Origin: Cyclaneusma minus
Taxonomy: Eukaryota; Ascomycota; Leotiomycetes; Marthamycetales; Marthamycetaceae
Assembly: GCA_037179335.1 (NCBI GenBank)
Contig: JAKZHN010000014.1
Location: 744,001-808,000, forward strand
Direction: 5' to 3'
DNA: 64,000 bases
The position numbers and the translations under genes were made by a program. The notes under the pieces are model-generated. The model saw only the letters and a program-made list of their open reading frames with translations. It had not been told where the DNA came from and did not search any database. Shown piece after piece: positions 60,348 to 64,000 of this stretch. The stretch's first letter is position 1, and the number at the start of each line of letters is the position of its first letter.

Positions 60348-62346
60348 ATGGAACAAATTTACGATTTCATTGTCGTGGGAGGTCAGTCTCCAAAATAACA
60401 ACCCGCTGGCACTCGAATTAACCTTTGCCTTATTCCAGCGGGTCCATCAGGATGTGTGGTCGCATCCCGATTAGCGGACACACCTTCGAGGCCTTCTGTC
60501 CTCCTTCTCGAAGCTGGCGGCTCAAATGACTCCACCGTCGATCTCTCTGGAGACGAGAGGATGAAAGTGGCGTTCGAAAAAGATTCGCTTTTGAACTGGG
60601 GCTACAAAACTACTCCACAGAATCAACTCAATGGCCAAGAAATAGATTACTCCAAGGGCAAAGGACTGGGTGGAGGCACAGCAATCAACTTCTGTGGGTG
60701 GGTCGTAGGACCAAGAGAAGATTACGAGGAATGGGCGAGACAGGTCGGTGATGAAAGCTTTGGTTGGCGAAATGTGAAGCGATGTCTCGAGAAGATTGAG
60801 AACCTGGACCCTACAATCCCCTATGCGTCTATGGGCAGATATGTCAACGCGAGACCAGAAGGTGTGTATGGCTTATCCTCTTTCAGCTGGAGCAAATGTT
60901 GACGATAATTATCAGATCACAGCAATCAAGGCAAGCTTCGCCTGTCATACGGAGACTCTGACTCCTGGGATCCTGCTCTGGAACAGATCTTCATTGCGTG
61001 TGAACAAACTGGTTTGCCACTGAATCCCGACGTTAACACCGGGAATCCGCTCGGCATGGGCATGGGCAGCTCCTGTATGACCAAAGAGGAAAGGATGACC
61101 TCGTCAATGGCATACCTATCCCAAACACCTCCCAATTTGACAGTGCTCCTTCAGTCCGCAGTAGCCAAGATCCTATTCAAAGAGAAGACAGCCATTGGAG
61201 TGGAAACCACCAAAGGCCACAAGTTCCATGGCAGAAAGGAGGTCATCTTATCCGGCGGAACGATCAACACACCACAAACATTGATGCTCTCAGGGGTAGG
61301 ACCACCTGAAGAATTGGAGAAGCATAGTATCAAAGTCATCCATGATCTGCCGCAAGTAGGGAAGAACCTTCAAGATCACTGCTTTTCCAATATAGGGATC
61401 GTCATGAAACAAGAGGAAGACCCCCCCGAAGTAGTAATTGACCAAAGTCCCACACCGATGGGATGGTTCAAGCTCCCAGCGGTCTTCAGGTCTAGAGAAT
61501 TCGCCGAACTTCCAGAGCACACAAAGAAGCACATACAAGCACCCACAGTGCCAATGATGGAAATTGCATCAGTAAGAGGTTCTCTCCAGAATCTCCGAGA
61601 AATATCGCTCACAGAATTCCATCTAGCATATACCCGGCGAGTTTTCAGGGCACGAGACTGCCCCAGGGACTTATTTCTTTGGAGCTCAATGCTTCTTGCA
61701 CAATCCACAGAGCCGTGGCGTAAGCACTTCCCCTATCAATCGCATTATTAGGATACTGATGGTCTTCAGACCGTCACTCTCTAGTCCTCAGATCCCACAG
61801 CAGCTCCACTCTGCAATCCCAACTTCTTGAGCCATCCGTATGATCGCCGTGCCTTGATAGAAGGTATGCGTCTGACCAGGAAAATCTATGATGCTCCTAT
61901 CTTTGCTTCAAAAACAGTGGAAAGGGTTGGCCCAAAGGACGATTCGGACGAAGCGATTTGGGTAAGAAAACAGCGACTTTTGTACCTCCATATTCGCAGG
62001 GCTGATGACGGAATAGGAGCATATTCGATGCGATACTAGCAGCTCGTGGCATATGACGAGCACTGTTCGCATGGGAACTGATGGTTCTTCGGCTTGTGTC
62101 GATTCCAGCTTCAGAGTGTTCGGACTCAAGTCTCTGAGAGTTGTTGACCTGAGCGTGTGCCCATTCGTACCCAAGTATGTTGCTATTCTGTCTCCTTGGT
62201 CCACAGAGGCGGGGATTTTTACTGACGCGACTCGTAGTAACCATACCCAGAGTACGGCCTATGTTCTTGGAGAAATTGCAGCGGAGAAAATGATGGAGGC
62301 ACATCGCTTGCGGCAGGCCGCCAGCGAGGAAAAAGCTAAGTTGTGA
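60348..62346 (+). CDS. Intracellular GMC oxidoreductase, seven exons, one in-frame TAG
   Basis: Exons 60348-60381, 60439-60861, 60916-61571, 61627-61719, 61770-61961, 62017-62174 and 62238-62346 join in frame to about 554 codons. The FAD motif is VVGAGPSG (9-16), signature 1 is GKGLGGGTAINF (85-96) and signature 2 is GGTINTPQTLMLSGVG. The catalytic His lies in SSSWHMTSTVRMG (H478) and its partner in NNHTQSTAY (H521), counting the stop codon as a position. There is no signal peptide, unlike the GMC enzyme at 19.3 kb. Exon 5 begins TVTL then TAG (61782-61784). That TAG also ends a CTCTCTAG acceptor; its use would drop TVTL plus the stop and keep frame, but lose a conserved strand. The gene is therefore either a one-stop pseudogene or spliced 15 bases later. 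Likely reaction: alcohol to aldehyde. Confidence 0.85.
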
Positions 62347-62800
62347 AGTATTGATGATCAGCGTCTGCCCAGACATTTCGAAGTTAATATAGCACGGTAA
62401 TAGATATAGAGGATACTGCTTTGCTCTTTGGTTCAAAGCACATAGAAAGGTAGAAATAGTCTTTCTGGGCATTACTAAGCTCCTCCCCTCGCCTTCCTTT
62501 CGCTTCCAAATGTTTGTTATGGATAAGAAAAACAGCAGCACGAACAGCATGAGTGGGAAGCTGAAGACTGTAATACCAAGTCCGACACCGACACCGACGG
62601 GGTATCTATGAGCCTGCGCGGTGATGAGGATGTTTGAAGAGACGGTACCGGGTAATAGTCATAGCGTTGGACATATTTTTGGGAGAAGTCTTGATAAGAT
62701 TCAATGATTGGACTGCGGCTTCAGCTTGCAACTCTCCTTTCCCTCCTAACACTCCATAAACCTCGAGTCACGTGACCAGAGTCAGGGCTCAACTTCCCCC

Positions 62801-63206
62801 TTAAATGCCGTAGGCACACTCGGGAGTGAAGTAGAACCATGTGATACCAGCAAAGCTAGTGTCTCTCAAGGAAGCCTTCAACTGCTCATGACCAGGACAC
62901 TCCTTCTCATAGAATTCCATGTCTTCCTTGTTCTTGAAAACACAGGTGGTCACAAAGGTGTAGCCCTGCGCTTTCGCGTCACCCTCGGCCTTGCCGGCAA
63001 ACATCTTTTGGATGTAAGGCTTGCCATCCTATCAAAGAATCCTCGTCAGTTGCCAGACTCAAATTTTCGGTGGTAGACATGGGGAATTTGAATACACTAA
63101 CCTTCTGCTGGGTCTTGATGAATTCATCGAACTTCTGGAGAGCGAGCGTGACGTCTTCTTCCTTGGGAAGCTTGATCATGGTGACACGGGTGATTGGGGA
63201 AGTCAT
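62801..63206 (-). CDS. Stress-responsive alpha/beta-barrel (Dabb) domain protein
   Basis: Exons 63206-63102 and 63028-62801 join in phase over a 73-bp intron to give 110 residues. The start ITRVTMIKLPKEEDV, a central TFVTTCVFKNKEDMEFYE and HEQLKASL fit the dimeric ferredoxin-like Dabb fold (a strand, helix, then strand with the conserved FKN..DMEFY segment). Dabb proteins are small dimeric proteins that include cyclases and stress proteins; the role here is unknown. There is no signal peptide. The gene is intact and the start is the first ATG. Confidence 0.85.
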
Positions 63207-64000
63207 GGTGGCGGTATTGAGGTTGGTGCTGAGACAGAGATTTCGAGGCTGGAGCTTGAAAGTTTCTGAAAGATGTGTCTGAATGATCTGATAATCGAAG
63301 ACTGAATTTCATTAGAAGCAGAGCTGGCAAAGGTTTAAATAGGTTGGGTCGGATACTTGTTCCAAAACTTTCGGGGTCCGAATCACTGATCTGATCCGAC
63401 CCTTCGTGTGACCTGAGTTGACTCGGATTTCGGCCTTTCCTTATATCCCCCTGGCCCTTTCAAACCATGACCGTAATCAGAGCAATTGTTCTGACGCAGG
63501 CATGAAGTAACACTAATACGAGAGAGTTGGGTCGCGGTCTGACCCGGCCGGGCCGGGCCGTCGAATCGGGGTGAAAGATCGGGGTCCGGGTGGTACATGC
63601 AACTGTTCGCTATCCCTGCCATGTAACCATCATTGACATAAATCCTAAGTGAAAGGGCAATAAAGAAGAAGTCACATTCCGCATGCTCATGCAACAGACA
63701 AGGGTGCTGCTTGGGATCAGCCTATGATATTGAACGCGGAGAAAGCATCTCCGACTTGATTTGTTCTCACAATCGGTAGTGAAGTCTCGCGGTATATGGA
63801 ATACCTTGTCATTTCCAATTAGTGTCTCTGTGCGACGGTCGGGATAAATTTTGTTTTTTTTGCGGCTGTAGTGTGTTTGACAAAGCTCAACTTCACTTGA
63901 AGTTCTTCTTTGACAAAGATTGCTCCCTCCGGATCCTCATACACTGCCTAACCCTCGTACGAATAGTTCAAGTACCACCAGTATCCGCGAACGTACGACT
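63207..64000. other. Intergenic end of window with a small inverted repeat
   Basis: GGGTCGGAT (63346-63354) and ATCCGACCC (63394-63402) are a 9-bp inverted pair. A GGCCGGGCCGGGCC run lies near 63547-63561. No gene is supported. Confidence 0.45.

Overview
The window is nuclear DNA of a filamentous ascomycete (Pezizomycotina, perhaps Dothideomycetes). Genes are split by 50-100 bp introns with GT..AG ends and CTAAC/CTGAT-type branch points. The recognisable families are typical fungal ones: GMC oxidoreductases, a Zn2Cys6 regulator, a Dabb protein and a His-rich SAM methyltransferase. One long, extremely A+T-rich block carries transposon relics full of stops, as left by repeat-induced point mutation (RIP). 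The class is an inference and I do not name a species.

Layout. (1) 0.2-9.4 kb: a same-strand cluster of four RING-between-RING (RBR) ubiquitin-ligase-like genes with identical three-exon structure. One carries an in-frame stop, and a relic last exon of a fifth copy is also present; a decayed, unrecognised coding region, a Pro-rich ORF and a tRNA-like gene lie between them. (2) 10.4-17.9 kb: a hypothetical gene on the minus strand with an early in-frame stop, three imperfect tandem repeats, a nuclear-looking protein ending in repeated acidic motifs, and a convergent methyltransferase gene with a 14-His tail. (3) 19.3-21.1 kb: a secreted GMC oxidoreductase. (4) 21.1-27.6 kb: a gene-poor stretch with many short tandem duplications and one possible frameshifted gene at the edge of the AT block. 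(5) 27.6-45.8 kb: the AT-rich block. It contains a decayed Ty1/copia element on the minus strand with two reverse transcriptase (RT) relics and an RNase H relic, and a second copy of its 5' part about 3.17 kb further right. (6) 45.8-52.2 kb: another gene-poor flank. (7) 52.2-63.2 kb: a Zn2Cys6 regulator, a secreted lipocalin-like protein, an aldehyde dehydrogenase divergent from an intracellular GMC oxidoreductase, and a Dabb-domain protein.

Functional links. The RBR genes form a local lineage expansion, probably by tandem duplication. The GMC oxidoreductase and aldehyde dehydrogenase share one 0.9 kb promoter region and could act in sequence (alcohol to aldehyde to acid). Three otherwise good gene models each hold one in-frame stop; at least two could be C-to-T changes in a CpA context, which suggests mild RIP-type damage outside the AT block.

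All exon joins were deduced by eye from reading frame, splice signals and family knowledge; no search or alignment program was run. I did not find a clearly new defence, mobile or biosynthetic system. The RBR cluster, the duplicated copia leader arrays and the acidic-repeat protein are the most unusual items.
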